Origin: Pseudonocardia oroxyli
GTDB lineage: Bacteria > Actinomycetota > Actinomycetes > Mycobacteriales > Pseudonocardiaceae
DNA length: 64,000 bases
Assembly: GCF_900102195.1 (NCBI RefSeq)
Contig: NZ_FNBE01000003.1
Location: 368,160-432,159 of the forward strand
Reading direction: 5' to 3'
The notes under the pieces were generated by a model. It ran no database searches, was not told the origin of the DNA, and was given only the letters and a program-made list of their open reading frames with translations. Below, in pieces: positions 55,984 to 63,241 of the stretch. The stretch's first letter is position 1. The number at the start of each line of letters is the position of its first letter. The position numbers were made by a program, and so were the translations under genes.

Positions 55984-56015
55984 ACGGGGCCGTCCGGGAC
56001 TCCGGACGACCCCGT
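55984..56015 (-). terminator. Terminator hairpin after pdtaR
   Basis: Arms ACGGGGCCGTCCGG (55984) and CCGGACGACCCCGT (ending 56015), 14 pairs with one mismatch and a 4-base loop, just downstream of the pdtaR stop on the minus strand. Confidence 0.75.
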
Positions 56016-56040
56016 CTGCGCGGGTGGGATCGGGCGCAGA

Positions 56041-56670
56041 TCAGCCCTTGGCGGGGGCCAGACCCTCGATGACGGCCTCGGCGACGGCCTTCATGGTGGT
56101 GCGGCGGTCCATCGCGGTGCGCTGGATCCACCGGAAGGCCTCGGGCTCGGTCATGTTCTGCTTCGCCTGCAGCAGCCCCTTGGCCCGGTCGATCACCTTC
56201 CGGGTCTCGAAGCGGTCGTGCAGGGACGCGACCTCGTCCTCCAGGGCGCGCTTCTCGGCGAACCGGGAGACCGCCAGCTCGATCGCGGGGACGAGCTCGT
56301 GCCGGGCGAAGGGCTTGACCAGGTAGGCCATGGCCCCGGCGTCCCGCGCCCGCTCGATGAGGTCCCGCTGGCTGAAGGCGGTCAGCATGACGACCGGGGC
56401 GATCTTCTCGTCGACGATCGTGGCCGCCGCCTCGATGCCGTCCTTCTTCGGCATCTTGACGTCCATGATCACGAGATCGGGCTTCAGGTCGCGCGCCATC
56501 TCGATCGCGGCCTCGCCGTCCGGCGCCTCGCCGGCGATCTGGTAGCCCTCTTCCCCGAGCATCTCGGTCAGGTCGAGACGGATCAACGCCTCGTCCTCCA
56601 CCACGAGCACCCGCCAGCCGACGGCGGGACCGCCCTCGGTCGACTGGTCCTCGGACACTGGCTGGCTCAC
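56041..56670 (-). CDS. pdtaR: ANTAR-domain response regulator PdtaR
   Basis: A 209-residue protein. The receiver domain (about residues 18-135) has VLVVEDEALIRLDL, the phosphorylated Asp70 in DLVIMDVKMPKKDG, the Thr in VVMLTAFS and Lys in YLVKPFARHEL. The C-terminal ANTAR domain (about 140-200) has ETRKVIDRAKGLLQAKQNMT-EPEAF and RTAMDRRTTMKAVAEAVIEG. ANTAR proteins bind paired hairpins in nascent RNA and prevent termination. It is the orthologue of Mycobacterium Rv1626, whose partner kinase PdtaS is encoded elsewhere. Confidence 0.95.
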   Translation of the reverse strand: MSQPVSEDQSTEGGPAVGWRVLVVEDEALIRLDLTEMLGEEGYQIAGEAPDGEAAIEMARDLKPDLVIMDVKMPKKDGIEAAATIVDEKIAPVVMLTAFSQRDLIERARDAGAMAYLVKPFARHELVPAIELAVSRFAEKRALEDEVASLHDRFETRKVIDRAKGLLQAKQNMTEPEAFRWIQRTAMDRRTTMKAVAEAVIEGLAPAKG

Positions 56671-56792
56671 GGGGGGTTCTCCTTAGATCCGGGTCGAACG
56701 CGAGCCACCAGGGTACCGGCGATAGGGTTGCACCCTGGTTGCCGGCGTCGTGTGATTCGCGCCGACGCGAGGTAGAACACAGCAGTTCACGG

Positions 56793-56868
56793 GCCCCCGT
56801 AGCCCAACGGCAGAGGCAGCGGACTCAAAATCCGTCCAGTGTCAGTTCGAATCTGACCGGGGGCACCA
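56793..56868 (+). tRNA. tRNA with anticodon CAA (Leu), short variable loop; likely attachment site
   Basis: Folds into a full cloverleaf: acceptor GCCCCCG with CGGGGGC, D arm GCCC-GGC, anticodon stem GCGGA with TCCGT and loop CTCAAAA (anticodon CAA), T stem GTCAG with CTGAC and loop TTCGAAT, discriminator A and encoded CCA. CAA reads the leucine codon UUG. The variable loop has only about five bases, whereas leucine tRNAs normally carry a long variable arm. The integrase gene begins 99 bases downstream, so the 3' half of this gene is the probable attL core. Confidence 0.88.
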
Positions 56869-56967
56869 CACCTAGCAGGCAGAACGCAGGGTTCATGATC
56901 AGGACCCAGACGCTTGGCCACGAATTTGGCCACGAACTCGCGAACGAGCTTCTCCTACGTTGCGTTC

Positions 56968-58203
56968 ATGGCCCTGGCCGACCCTTCATCCGACCCCCGC
57001 CGCCGCGGCGCGATCCGCGTGCGCGGGCGGTCGCTGCAGGTGCGCGTCTCGGCCGGCGACGACCCGGTGACCGGGCGCCGGTCCTACCTCACCGAGACCA
57101 TCTCGGGCACCGACGCAACCGCCCGCAAGAGAGCCGAGAAGGCACTCACCCGGCTACTTCGGCGTGTCGATGTGGCGCGAACCGTCGAGAGCTCGATCTC
57201 GTTCCGCGAGGCCTCCGGCGAGTGGCTCCAGTCCACCGAGGTGGAGGAGAGCACCCGCCACACCTACCAGGGCTACCTCACCCGAACCCTGCTCCCCGCG
57301 ATCGGGGACACGCCGCTGCGCGACCTGAACCCTCGCACCCTCGAGAAGCTCTACGTCTCCCTGCGGCGCTGTCGACTGCGCTGCAGCGACCCGAAGCTCA
57401 CGCCCAAGCCTCCGGCGCACACCTGCCGCCCGCTCGCCGTCTCCACCGTCCGGCAGATGCATGCGGTCATCAGCGGCACCATGGAAATGGCGGTCCGCTG
57501 GGACTGGCTCGACACGAACATCTCCCGTGGCGCCCGGCTCCCCCGCGCCAAGGCTCCCGAGCCCGACCCACCCTCGTCCCGCCAGGCCGCACTCCTGCTC
57601 GAGCGAGCGTTCGCGATGGACGACGACTGGGGCACGCTCGTCTGGCTCGTCATGACCACGGGCCTGCGCCGGGCCGAGGTCTGCGGCCTGCGCTTCGGCC
57701 GCATCGACTTCGACGAGGAGATCGTCGACATCCGCCGTACCTGGGTCCGCGGCCGCGAGAAGGACACCAAGACCCACCAGGCACGCCGCATCGCCCTCGA
57801 CTCCGAGACCGTCACCCTGCTCCGAGAACACCGCGAACGAGTCGCCGAACGACTGCGAACACTCGGCACCACCCTCACCGACCAGACCTTCGTCTTCTCC
57901 GGGCTGCAAACCCCGGACCACTCCCAGCCCTACTCCCCCAACGCCGTCACCCAGCGCTACAAGGGCATGGCCGAACGAGCAGGAATCGACACCCATATCC
58001 ACGCCCTTCGCCACTACTCCGCCACCGAGCTGCTGACCGCAGGCGTCGACCTGCGCACCGTCGCGGGCCGCCTCGGCCACGGCGCAGGCGGCGCGACGAC
58101 CCTCAAGGTCTACGCAGCATGGGTCGCCGCCTCCGACCGAAAAGCCGCGGAGGTCGCCGCCGCACGCATGCCCCGACCGCCGCGACGCGCAGCGGCAGGC
58201 TGA
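56968..58203 (+). CDS. int: Tyrosine-type site-specific integrase of the integrative element
   Basis: A 411-residue protein from the ATG at 56968 (an ATG at 56914 is in frame). The N-terminal SAM-like core-binding domain has SSISFREASGEWLQSTEVEE and TRHTYQGYLTRTLLPAIGDT. The catalytic domain has Arg in TTGLRRAEVCGLRF (about residue 234), HALRHYSATELLTAGVDLRT (about 345), GRLGHGAGGATTLKVYAAW and nucleophile Tyr382. An internal CRRCRLRCSD cluster is unusual. Position directly after the tRNA shows that it mediated insertion there. It forms a + strand unit with the excisionase. Confidence 0.93.
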   Translation: MALADPSSDPRRRGAIRVRGRSLQVRVSAGDDPVTGRRSYLTETISGTDATARKRAEKALTRLLRRVDVARTVESSISFREASGEWLQSTEVEESTRHTYQGYLTRTLLPAIGDTPLRDLNPRTLEKLYVSLRRCRLRCSDPKLTPKPPAHTCRPLAVSTVRQMHAVISGTMEMAVRWDWLDTNISRGARLPRAKAPEPDPPSSRQAALLLERAFAMDDDWGTLVWLVMTTGLRRAEVCGLRFGRIDFDEEIVDIRRTWVRGREKDTKTHQARRIALDSETVTLLREHRERVAERLRTLGTTLTDQTFVFSGLQTPDHSQPYSPNAVTQRYKGMAERAGIDTHIHALRHYSATELLTAGVDLRTVAGRLGHGAGGATTLKVYAAWVAASDRKAAEVAAARMPRPPRRAAAG

Positions 58204-58279
58204 GCGGGTCGCGAACGGGTGAACACGGGTCCCGAACGAGCAGGATCGACGATCGGCTCAACCCGACCGAGGAGCGACC

Positions 58280-58501
58280 ATGCCCACCGCCCGCACCTTC
58301 CTGACCGTCCCCGAAGCAGCCGAGCTGCTCAGGATCGACACCTCGACGCTGTATCGAGCGATTCGCGGTGGAGAGTTCCCCGCCGTTCGGATCCGCGCCC
58401 GCTACCTCGTGCCAGGCAAGGTGATCGAGGAGCTGATCGCCAACGCGATAGCTGACACCAAGGCGACTGACCCGGCCGCGGTCCTACGGCGGGCCGTCTG
58501 A
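58280..58501 (+). CDS. xis: Excisionase-type helix-turn-helix protein
   Basis: A 73-residue protein with GAGGAG 8 bases before its ATG. It has a MerR-like winged helix: FLTVPEAAELLRIDTSTLYR, AIRGGEFPAVRIRARYLVPG. This size and sequence match the excisionases that sit next to integrases in actinobacterial integrative elements, where they direct the integrase toward excision. A role as repressor is also possible. It converges on the minus-strand cargo genes, 34 bases away. Confidence 0.85.
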   Translation: MPTARTFLTVPEAAELLRIDTSTLYRAIRGGEFPAVRIRARYLVPGKVIEELIANAIADTKATDPAAVLRRAV

Positions 58502-58535
58502 GACGTCCAAGGATGGGCCACCACGTCGAGCCTCC

Positions 58536-59042
58536 TCAGAGGATGCGGAGCGTCTGGCAAGCCCAGACGTAGTCGGACGTCAGCGCGACCGAAGCAGCGA
58601 GCGCGCGACGGCGCCCACGTGCGCGGACGGATGCGGCGATCTCCACGGCTCCCTCGTGGGGCTGGGCGGCGTGCAGGGTGAGCAGCCGAGCTCCCCCACG
58701 CGAACCACGGTGGTCGACGGGCAGGGTGTGCATGTAGCGCAGGACTCGGGGGTGCACGAAGTCCGCCACCTGCTTGACCGGTCGGCGCTGGTCGATCACC
58801 TCGACCAGCGCGGCCACGATCCGCGCAGCCGTGCGCAGTGCGTGGTGGTCGGGGACGATGTCGACGACAGGCTGGCCCGGCGGCGGCGCCGGGGGCGGCG
58901 CGAGCGGCGGGAGCTGCCCGCAGCTCTGGCAGGGGGCGTGGAGTTCGTGGCCGTCCCAGAGGTAGCCGCTGGCGGTGGGGAGCCCGAGGGCTCGGCGGAG
59001 CCGGTTCTGGGTGTGGACCTCGTGGTCGGCGAGTGCGGTCAT
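58536..59042 (-). CDS. Rv3235-family protein
   Basis: A 168-residue protein from the ATG at 59042, chosen because GGAGG lies 8 bases upstream; the frame extends further but is Pro/Arg-rich. The N-terminal 60 residues hold one Cys-x2-Cys (HAPCQSCGQLPPLAPP) and a proline linker. The C-terminal domain (about 80-168) has ALRTAARIVAALVEVIDQRR-PVKQV, VHPRVLRYMHTLPVDHRG and ARLLTLHAAQPHEGAVEIAA, the pattern of the Rv3235 family of unknown function that is also found on mobile elements. Last gene of the minus-strand unit. Confidence 0.65.
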   Translation of the reverse strand: MTALADHEVHTQNRLRRALGLPTASGYLWDGHELHAPCQSCGQLPPLAPPPAPPPGQPVVDIVPDHHALRTAARIVAALVEVIDQRRPVKQVADFVHPRVLRYMHTLPVDHRGSRGGARLLTLHAAQPHEGAVEIAASVRARGRRRALAASVALTSDYVWACQTLRIL

Positions 59043-59089
59043 GACGAGCCTCCGAAGCCTCGACGGGGGTGGTCGGTGGGTGCCGGGGC

Positions 59090-59287
59090 TCAGAAGGGCG
59101 GCTCGAGCTCGGGCAGGGCCTGGAGGGCGTCGGCGACGGTGGCCTGCGGTCCGGCGTCGGCGAGGAGCTGCTCGGTGAGCTCGCAGTAGAGGTCGAACTC
59201 GCGGTCGGTCATGGCGGCGAAGGCGTGCCGGTCGAGGCGGGCGGGAAAGAGCTGCGGGCCGGGCTGCGGGGCGCCGTTGTGGGTCAT
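59090..59287 (-). CDS. Small hypothetical protein of the element
   Basis: A 65-residue acidic protein from ATG 59287 with GGAG upstream. Sequence FDLYCELTEQLLADAGPQAT is a probable amphipathic helix. No domain is recognised. It lies 47 bases upstream of the Rv3235-family gene on the same strand, so it may be co-expressed. Its ribosome-binding site and start are inside one arm of a 20-base inverted repeat (59287-59306 and 59527-59546). Confidence 0.55.
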   Translation of the reverse strand: MTHNGAPQPGPQLFPARLDRHAFAAMTDREFDLYCELTEQLLADAGPQATVADALQALPELEPPF

Positions 59288-59546
59288 GGGGTTCTCCGGT
59301 GGTCGGTGCGGGTGGGGCGCGGCACCGCCTCAGCAGGACGGGTGTGGGGTCCCCACAGGGGACGGGCGGGGGTTCCGGCTGGCTCATCCCGGTGAGACCA
59401 CCCCCACCCAGACCGCCGCCCGACGACGCCCACCGCAGCGGTGGTCTCACCGGGATGGGTCGGCCGCGGTTCATCGCCCGCTCGCCCCGCACCCGTTCTG
59501 CTGACCTCCGGGCGACCCACACGACCCCGACCACCGGAGAACCCCA
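59287..59546. repeat. Nested inverted repeats, 260 bp
   Basis: Outer arms TGGGGTTCTCCGGTGGTCGG (59287-59306) and the perfect complement at 59527-59546; inner arms at 59385-59402 and 59440-59457 (18 bases, perfect: CATCCCGGTGAGACCACC). The outer arm repeats in inverted form the ribosome-binding site and start of the 59090-59287 gene. The whole gap 59288-59674 holds no convincing gene. Could be a replication or transfer origin, a regulatory region, or the scar of an inversion. Confidence 0.65.
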
Positions 59547-59674
59547 CCCACCACCCGAGCCCGCCCCTCCCCTACTCCGAACGGCCACCACGGCCACCAC
59601 GGCGACCCGGCGCACGGATGCGGCAGGGTGCGGCGCGGCACCCGAGGACGGGCACCGCGCCGCACCCGCGGTGG

Positions 59675-60244
59675 CTACCGGCCGGTGGCGTGCGCGGCCG
59701 CGAGGCTCATCGCCTGGAGGGCGGCGCGTTCCATGCCGTGCGCGGCGTCGGCGTCGTCTTGGAGTTGGGCGGTGGAGGTGACCGCGTGCAGCACCCCACC
59801 CGAGGTCGGGTCCCCGCCGACCGCGATCTCCGCTGCGCGCGCTCCCTCGTCTCCGGCGGCGGTGGCCTGCTCGAGAAGGCCTTCCAGGACCACCCGAGCC
59901 TCTGCGTACCGTCCGCTCCGTTGCAGTCCGGCCGCCACCGCCTGGCGCAGTCGCACGGCGATGTCCTCCTCCTCGGGATTCGCCGCGATCCCGCGACCGG
60001 CCACCTCGCAGAGACCCGCCCAGTCCTCGATCTCCACCAGGAACGGCAGCAACATCATGGCCATCGCGACGGTCCGGCCGTCGGCAGACTCCCTATGCAC
60101 CGCGTCGAGGTGCGGCCACGCGTCCCGGAACCAGGTGACGGCGGAGCCCCGCCCACCGACCGGGCCCACGATGGCCGGATACTCCGCGACCAGTCGGTTC
60201 AAGAGCTCGTCGCTAGTCGACCCCCGATGACCTCCGGAGGTCAT
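59675..60244 (-). CDS. Hypothetical helical protein (TPR-like) of the element
   Basis: A 189-residue protein with a natural amino acid balance. Helical repeats of about 35 residues, such as WAGLCEVAGRGIAANPEEED and LQRSGRYAEARVVLEGLLEQ, resemble TPR units, so it may be a scaffold. No enzyme motif is seen. The start codon lies within a perfect 20-base palindrome at 60226-60245. The 430 bases upstream hold no strong gene apart from a short frame at 60213-60443 of doubtful reality. Confidence 0.6.
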   Translation of the reverse strand: MTSGGHRGSTSDELLNRLVAEYPAIVGPVGGRGSAVTWFRDAWPHLDAVHRESADGRTVAMAMMLLPFLVEIEDWAGLCEVAGRGIAANPEEEDIAVRLRQAVAAGLQRSGRYAEARVVLEGLLEQATAAGDEGARAAEIAVGGDPTSGGVLHAVTSTAQLQDDADAAHGMERAALQAMSLAAAHATGR

Positions 60245-60443
60245 CGTCCCCGATGAGTGGAGGCGGCCCTCCAGAAGGGGTGCTGGGCACGGGCGGGAAG
60301 TGGGCCGTGCTCACCGTGAGCGCCTCCTTGAACGCCCGAGACCGCTCCCAGTAGCTCGTCTCGTGGTGAATCGCGCTAGATGGGGCCGGTCGCCAGTGTC
60401 GATGTCGTCCACAGCGCTCCGCTTGTCTCGACACCGCGTCCAC
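60213..60443 (-). CDS. Doubtful small ORF overlapping the start of the previous gene
   Basis: A 76-residue frame from an ATG at 60443 that overlaps the next gene's start by 32 bases in another frame. Sequence contains HHETSYWERSRAFKEALTVS, which looks like protein, then a proline-rich tail (FPPVPSTPSGGPPPLIGDDD). It could be an independent small gene, or the first part of the neighbouring gene separated by a frameshift. I cannot decide. Confidence 0.3.
   Translation of the reverse strand: MDAVSRQAERCGRHRHWRPAPSSAIHHETSYWERSRAFKEALTVSTAHFPPVPSTPSGGPPPLIGDDDLRRSSGVD
60226..60245. promoter_or_regulatory. Perfect 20-base palindrome over a start codon
   Basis: GATGACCTCCGGAGGTCATC is its own reverse complement and includes the ATG of the 59675-60244 gene. 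A palindrome of this size over a start is a plausible operator or a translation-control hairpin, since its GGAGG could be hidden in the stem. Confidence 0.4.
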
Positions 60444-60651
60444 GACCAGCTGATCTCCATCCTTCTCTGATGGCGCCGACCTACTCGCTCGTACGTGATC
60501 TACCTCATACCTAGATCAGGGTTGTCTTCGGGGTGGGCGACGCCCGGATCGGACCGCATCGACATGAGCCTGAGCTGTGGCTGGCCGAGCGCCGTCAAGG
60601 GGTGATCCGGGGGACCGTGTCGGCGACCTTTCCGTCCAAGCGGCATCGTGT

Positions 60652-60667
60652 TAGAACATCTGTTCGA
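60652..60667 (+). promoter_or_regulatory. LexA (SOS) box
   Basis: TAGAACATCTGTTCGA matches the actinobacterial SOS box TCGAAC-N4-GTTCGA at all but one base of each arm, and lies 10 bases before the ATG at 60677. LexA bound here would silence the downstream gene(s) until DNA damage. The 430-base gap 60245-60676 shows nothing else beyond the palindrome and the doubtful ORF. Confidence 0.6.
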
Positions 60668-60676
60668 ACCGTGCGT

Positions 60677-61045
60677 ATGCTCTCGCCTGCGCGGTCGCCC
60701 GTCGTAGGGGAAGTACGGCGGGTGCCGCGCGCCATCAGACGGCACGCGCGGATCGGTGGCGCGCTGCGGGCGGCCGAGGCGGCGGCCTACTCCGCGATCG
60801 CGGAGCTGTTCGACGGGACCGGCGAGGAGATCATCGGCGACCGCGCCGTCGCCGCCCGAAGTCTCCGCTCCGCGGCGATCGAGCTATGCGCCGGATGCAC
60901 GCTGCCCATCGGCGTGCGCCGCGCGGTGTGCGGGCCGGGCAGCGCGCTGCGCGAGCAGGGCGTGGACACCGTAGCCTGGCGCGCACCGCGACGCCGCGGC
61001 CCGAGCAGGCGGTGGCAGCTGTGGCGGTTGTGGCAGGCTGCCGCG
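60677..61045 (+). CDS. Hypothetical region in the same frame upstream of the maltokinase-cap gene
   Basis: From the ATG at 60677 the frame is open, without a stop, straight into the next gene. Its 123 residues have natural composition in the part ALRAAEAAAYSAIAELFDGT-GEEIIGDRAVAARSLRSAAIE, then LCAGCTLPIGVRRAVCG with three Cys. This faintly recalls a WhiB core, but the first Cys is missing and the last spacing is wrong. It may be an N-terminal extension of the following protein or a separate gene whose end I cannot identify. The SOS box lies just upstream. Confidence 0.35.
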
Positions 61046-61603
61046 GTGGCCATCGTCCATCGCACCACACTGACCCCGTCAAAGCTCGACCTGCTCACCG
61101 CCTGGATGCCCACACAGGACTGGTACCGCGGCACCGACACCCCCACGCTGGCCAAGGCCGGCGGGTTCCGCCTCGACGACCCGGCTGGGGAGGTGGGGAT
61201 CGAGCTGATGATCGTCACCGACACCACAGGTCCCACCGAGGACGCGTACCTGGTCCCGCTCACCTACCGGGGCGCCCCGGCCGAGGGCACGCTGATCGGC
61301 ACGATGGAACACGGCGTCCTCGGCACCCGCTACGCCTACGACGCCACCACCGACCCCGTCTTCCACGCCCAGGTGGCGGCGCTGCTTCGCGGCGAGGCGA
61401 TCCCGCAGGCGCAGTCGGAGTCCGACACTGGGGACCGCACCGTCCACGTGAACCCCACATCCGACGCCACCGACGTCGCCGGGATCGAGGTGGTCCGCCA
61501 CCTGCTCCCCCACACCGGCCCGGAGCCACGGGGCACCGTCACGGCGTCCTGGGTGGACTCGGGCGCGACCCGGCACCGGGCGATCGTGCTGCGCACGACC
61601 TGA
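61046..61603 (+). CDS. Maltokinase N-terminal cap-like domain protein
   Basis: A 185-residue protein from GTG 61046. It matches the cap domain that precedes maltokinase (Mak_N_cap): VAIVHRTTLTPSKLDLLTAW-MPTQDWYRG, then GGFRLDDPAGEVGIELMIVT, YLVPLTYRGAPAEG, LIGTMEHGVLGTRYAYDATTDP. No kinase domain follows; stand-alone cap proteins are common in Actinobacteria and their function is not known. The gene is in the same frame as the region upstream (60677-61045), so a longer fused product is possible. Confidence 0.75.
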   Translation: MAIVHRTTLTPSKLDLLTAWMPTQDWYRGTDTPTLAKAGGFRLDDPAGEVGIELMIVTDTTGPTEDAYLVPLTYRGAPAEGTLIGTMEHGVLGTRYAYDATTDPVFHAQVAALLRGEAIPQAQSESDTGDRTVHVNPTSDATDVAGIEVVRHLLPHTGPEPRGTVTASWVDSGATRHRAIVLRTT

Positions 61604-61634
61604 CCACCCAGCTCCGGAGGCTCGGCCCGCCGGG

Positions 61635-62156
61635 TCAGGATTTCTTGGCCTTGGCGGCCTTCTTGGCCTCGGCCTTGAGCGTCTTGCGCAGCTCGGTGAG
61701 GCTCTGCCCGGCCAGGGCTTTCGAGGCAACCGAGTCCCCGATCTGGCGTGGGGTCATGTGCCCGCGACCCGCGGGCGCCAGATACACCTCGCCCTTCGCC
61801 CCGGTCCGGTACTCCAAACTCGAGGCGACCCGGGCGAATCGGGTCCGGCCACCCCGGCGGGCGCCCTCCCACTTCTCCACCCGCACCGCCAGATCGCAAC
61901 AGGTGCACACCAGTCGGCGGATGAACAGGCCGTCGCCGTCGACCTCGGCGAACCGGATCCCGGCCTGCCGGATCGTCGGGAACAGGTGCCGACCCCGTTC
62001 GCGGCACATGATCACCTCGTCGGACACCCCGTCGACATACAGATCGACATCCTCATCCGACGCCCGCACATACCCCTGCTGCTGATCGGCCTGCTGCTCA
62101 CCCTGAATCGACAACACCGACGACGCGGCAGCCGTCCCAGAATTCTCATCCGCCAC
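61635..62156 (-). CDS. Hypothetical protein of the element
   Basis: A 173-residue protein. GTG at 62156 is preferred since GGAGGAG lies 6 bases upstream. The middle has DLYVDGVSDEVIMCRERGRH and LFIRRLVCTCCDLAVRVEKW; the Cys at C-x-CC plus the one before may bind metal. The C terminus is Lys/Ala-rich (LKAEAKKAAKAKKS), as in nucleic-acid-binding tails. No family name is recognised. It lies directly downstream of the primase gene on the same strand. Confidence 0.6.
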   Translation of the reverse strand: MADENSGTAAASSVLSIQGEQQADQQQGYVRASDEDVDLYVDGVSDEVIMCRERGRHLFPTIRQAGIRFAEVDGDGLFIRRLVCTCCDLAVRVEKWEGARRGGRTRFARVASSLEYRTGAKGEVYLAPAGRGHMTPRQIGDSVASKALAGQSLTELRKTLKAEAKKAAKAKKS

Positions 62157-62195
62157 TGTGGTCTCCTCCCGTTTCACCCGGAAGATAACCAATCA

Positions 62196-63113
62196 TCAGT
62201 GGTCCGACGCTTTTCCGTGGCCGATGTCGTCGGAAATCGCCGACGACCGGCTGATCCGTCGCGGCCTCCGGGCGCCGTAGGCGAGCCCGTCGTTGACATC
62301 GCGTTCGATCTCGCGCGCCGTGGTGTCCACGCCCAGGTGGCTCTGGGCAGCCTCAAGCAGTGCCCACCGCGCCCGGGCGAAATCGAGCTCGCCCCCGGCG
62401 ACGAGGCGCCCGAGCGACCGGGCCGCGCGCAGCCGGGTCGTGTGTCGAGTGCCCACCGCTGCGTTCACGATGGCGGCGGTCTCACTTGCCACGATCGCGT
62501 TCACATACGCGGTGGCCCGCGTCGAGCTCAAGCCCAGCTCCGCCTCGGGAGCTATCGGACGCGGCGGGAGTAGCAACGAGGTGAGCCATGCGGGTAGGAG
62601 CGCGATCTGCCCGCCATCGGCGACGTAGCGGCCCGATGCCAGCGTCGATCCGGCGGCGAGCACGTAGCCGCCCGATCCGCGGGTGTCGATGAGTGGCGCC
62701 AGGAGTCCCTGGCTGTTGCGCAGTTCCACCCCGTCGGGCATCCGGAAGTACAGATGGGTCCCGCCCGATGGGGTACGGACCGACGCCGTCGCGGGGATGA
62801 CCTGCTGGGCGTGGTCGGCGAGCCGGCGCAACGCGTCCCGCCCGTTCGACGCCACCGGTGACGCGCTCTCGGGCTTGGGGCGGTCGAGGTCGATCACCAC
62901 GACCCGGCTGCGGCCCACCGCCAGCCCGACGTTGAACGGCGCCCTCCGCCACCATCGCGCTACCTGCCCCAGATCGCGCGTCGCCGCCTGCTCCCAGCCC
63001 GGGACAGCTGGGGTCTTCGCCCGCGGCCGCACCGGGAACACCAAGAACCCCGCACCGACGGCACGTTCGGCCGCCGCCGTCAGGCGGCGCCCGGCTTCAC
63101 CGACTCTGCTCAC
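62196..63113 (-). CDS. Bifunctional DNA primase/polymerase (archaeo-eukaryotic primase type)
   Basis: A 305-residue protein with GTG at 63113 after GGAGGGAGGA. The N-terminal AEP prim-pol domain has FLVFPVRPRAKTPAVPGWEQ, the catalytic acidic motif VVVIDLDRPK and VRTPSGGTHLYFR, with LIDTRGSGGYVLAAGS. Residues 210-305 are helical without a clear helicase. Such proteins initiate replication of actinobacterial plasmids and integrative elements. Here the helicase part of longer Rep proteins is missing, so it depends on host or other factors. A repeat-rich region sits just upstream. Confidence 0.85.
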   Translation of the reverse strand: MSRVGEAGRRLTAAAERAVGAGFLVFPVRPRAKTPAVPGWEQAATRDLGQVARWWRRAPFNVGLAVGRSRVVVIDLDRPKPESASPVASNGRDALRRLADHAQQVIPATASVRTPSGGTHLYFRMPDGVELRNSQGLLAPLIDTRGSGGYVLAAGSTLASGRYVADGGQIALLPAWLTSLLLPPRPIAPEAELGLSSTRATAYVNAIVASETAAIVNAAVGTRHTTRLRAARSLGRLVAGGELDFARARWALLEAAQSHLGVDTTAREIERDVNDGLAYGARRPRRISRSSAISDDIGHGKASDH

Positions 63114-63173
63114 GATCGTTCCTCCCTCCGGCGGCCCCGGCGTCCAGGGTTCGCTGTGCAGGTGCCGGATCAG

Positions 63174-63235
63174 GGGCGACGTCGTGCAGCACCGTGCAGC
63201 ACAAGCTCTGCACGAGGTACTGCACGACGTCGCCC
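63174..63235. repeat. Direct and inverted repeats between parB-like and primase genes
   Basis: A perfect 16-base inverted repeat (GGGCGACGTCGTGCAG at 63174-63189 with 63220-63235) encloses two tandem copies of CGTGCAGCAC (63183-63202) and a further CTGCAC at 63208. The repeats are TGCAG-based and in phase with one another. It lies in the intergenic gap between the ParB-like and primase genes, the place for a partition site or a replication origin, or an operator. Confidence 0.6.
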
Positions 63236-63241
63236 GACCCC

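Noticed and set aside
60677..61045. WhiB-type regulator
   Set aside because: Only three Cys are found, the first is absent and the C-x5-C spacing is not met; kept only as an unknown region.
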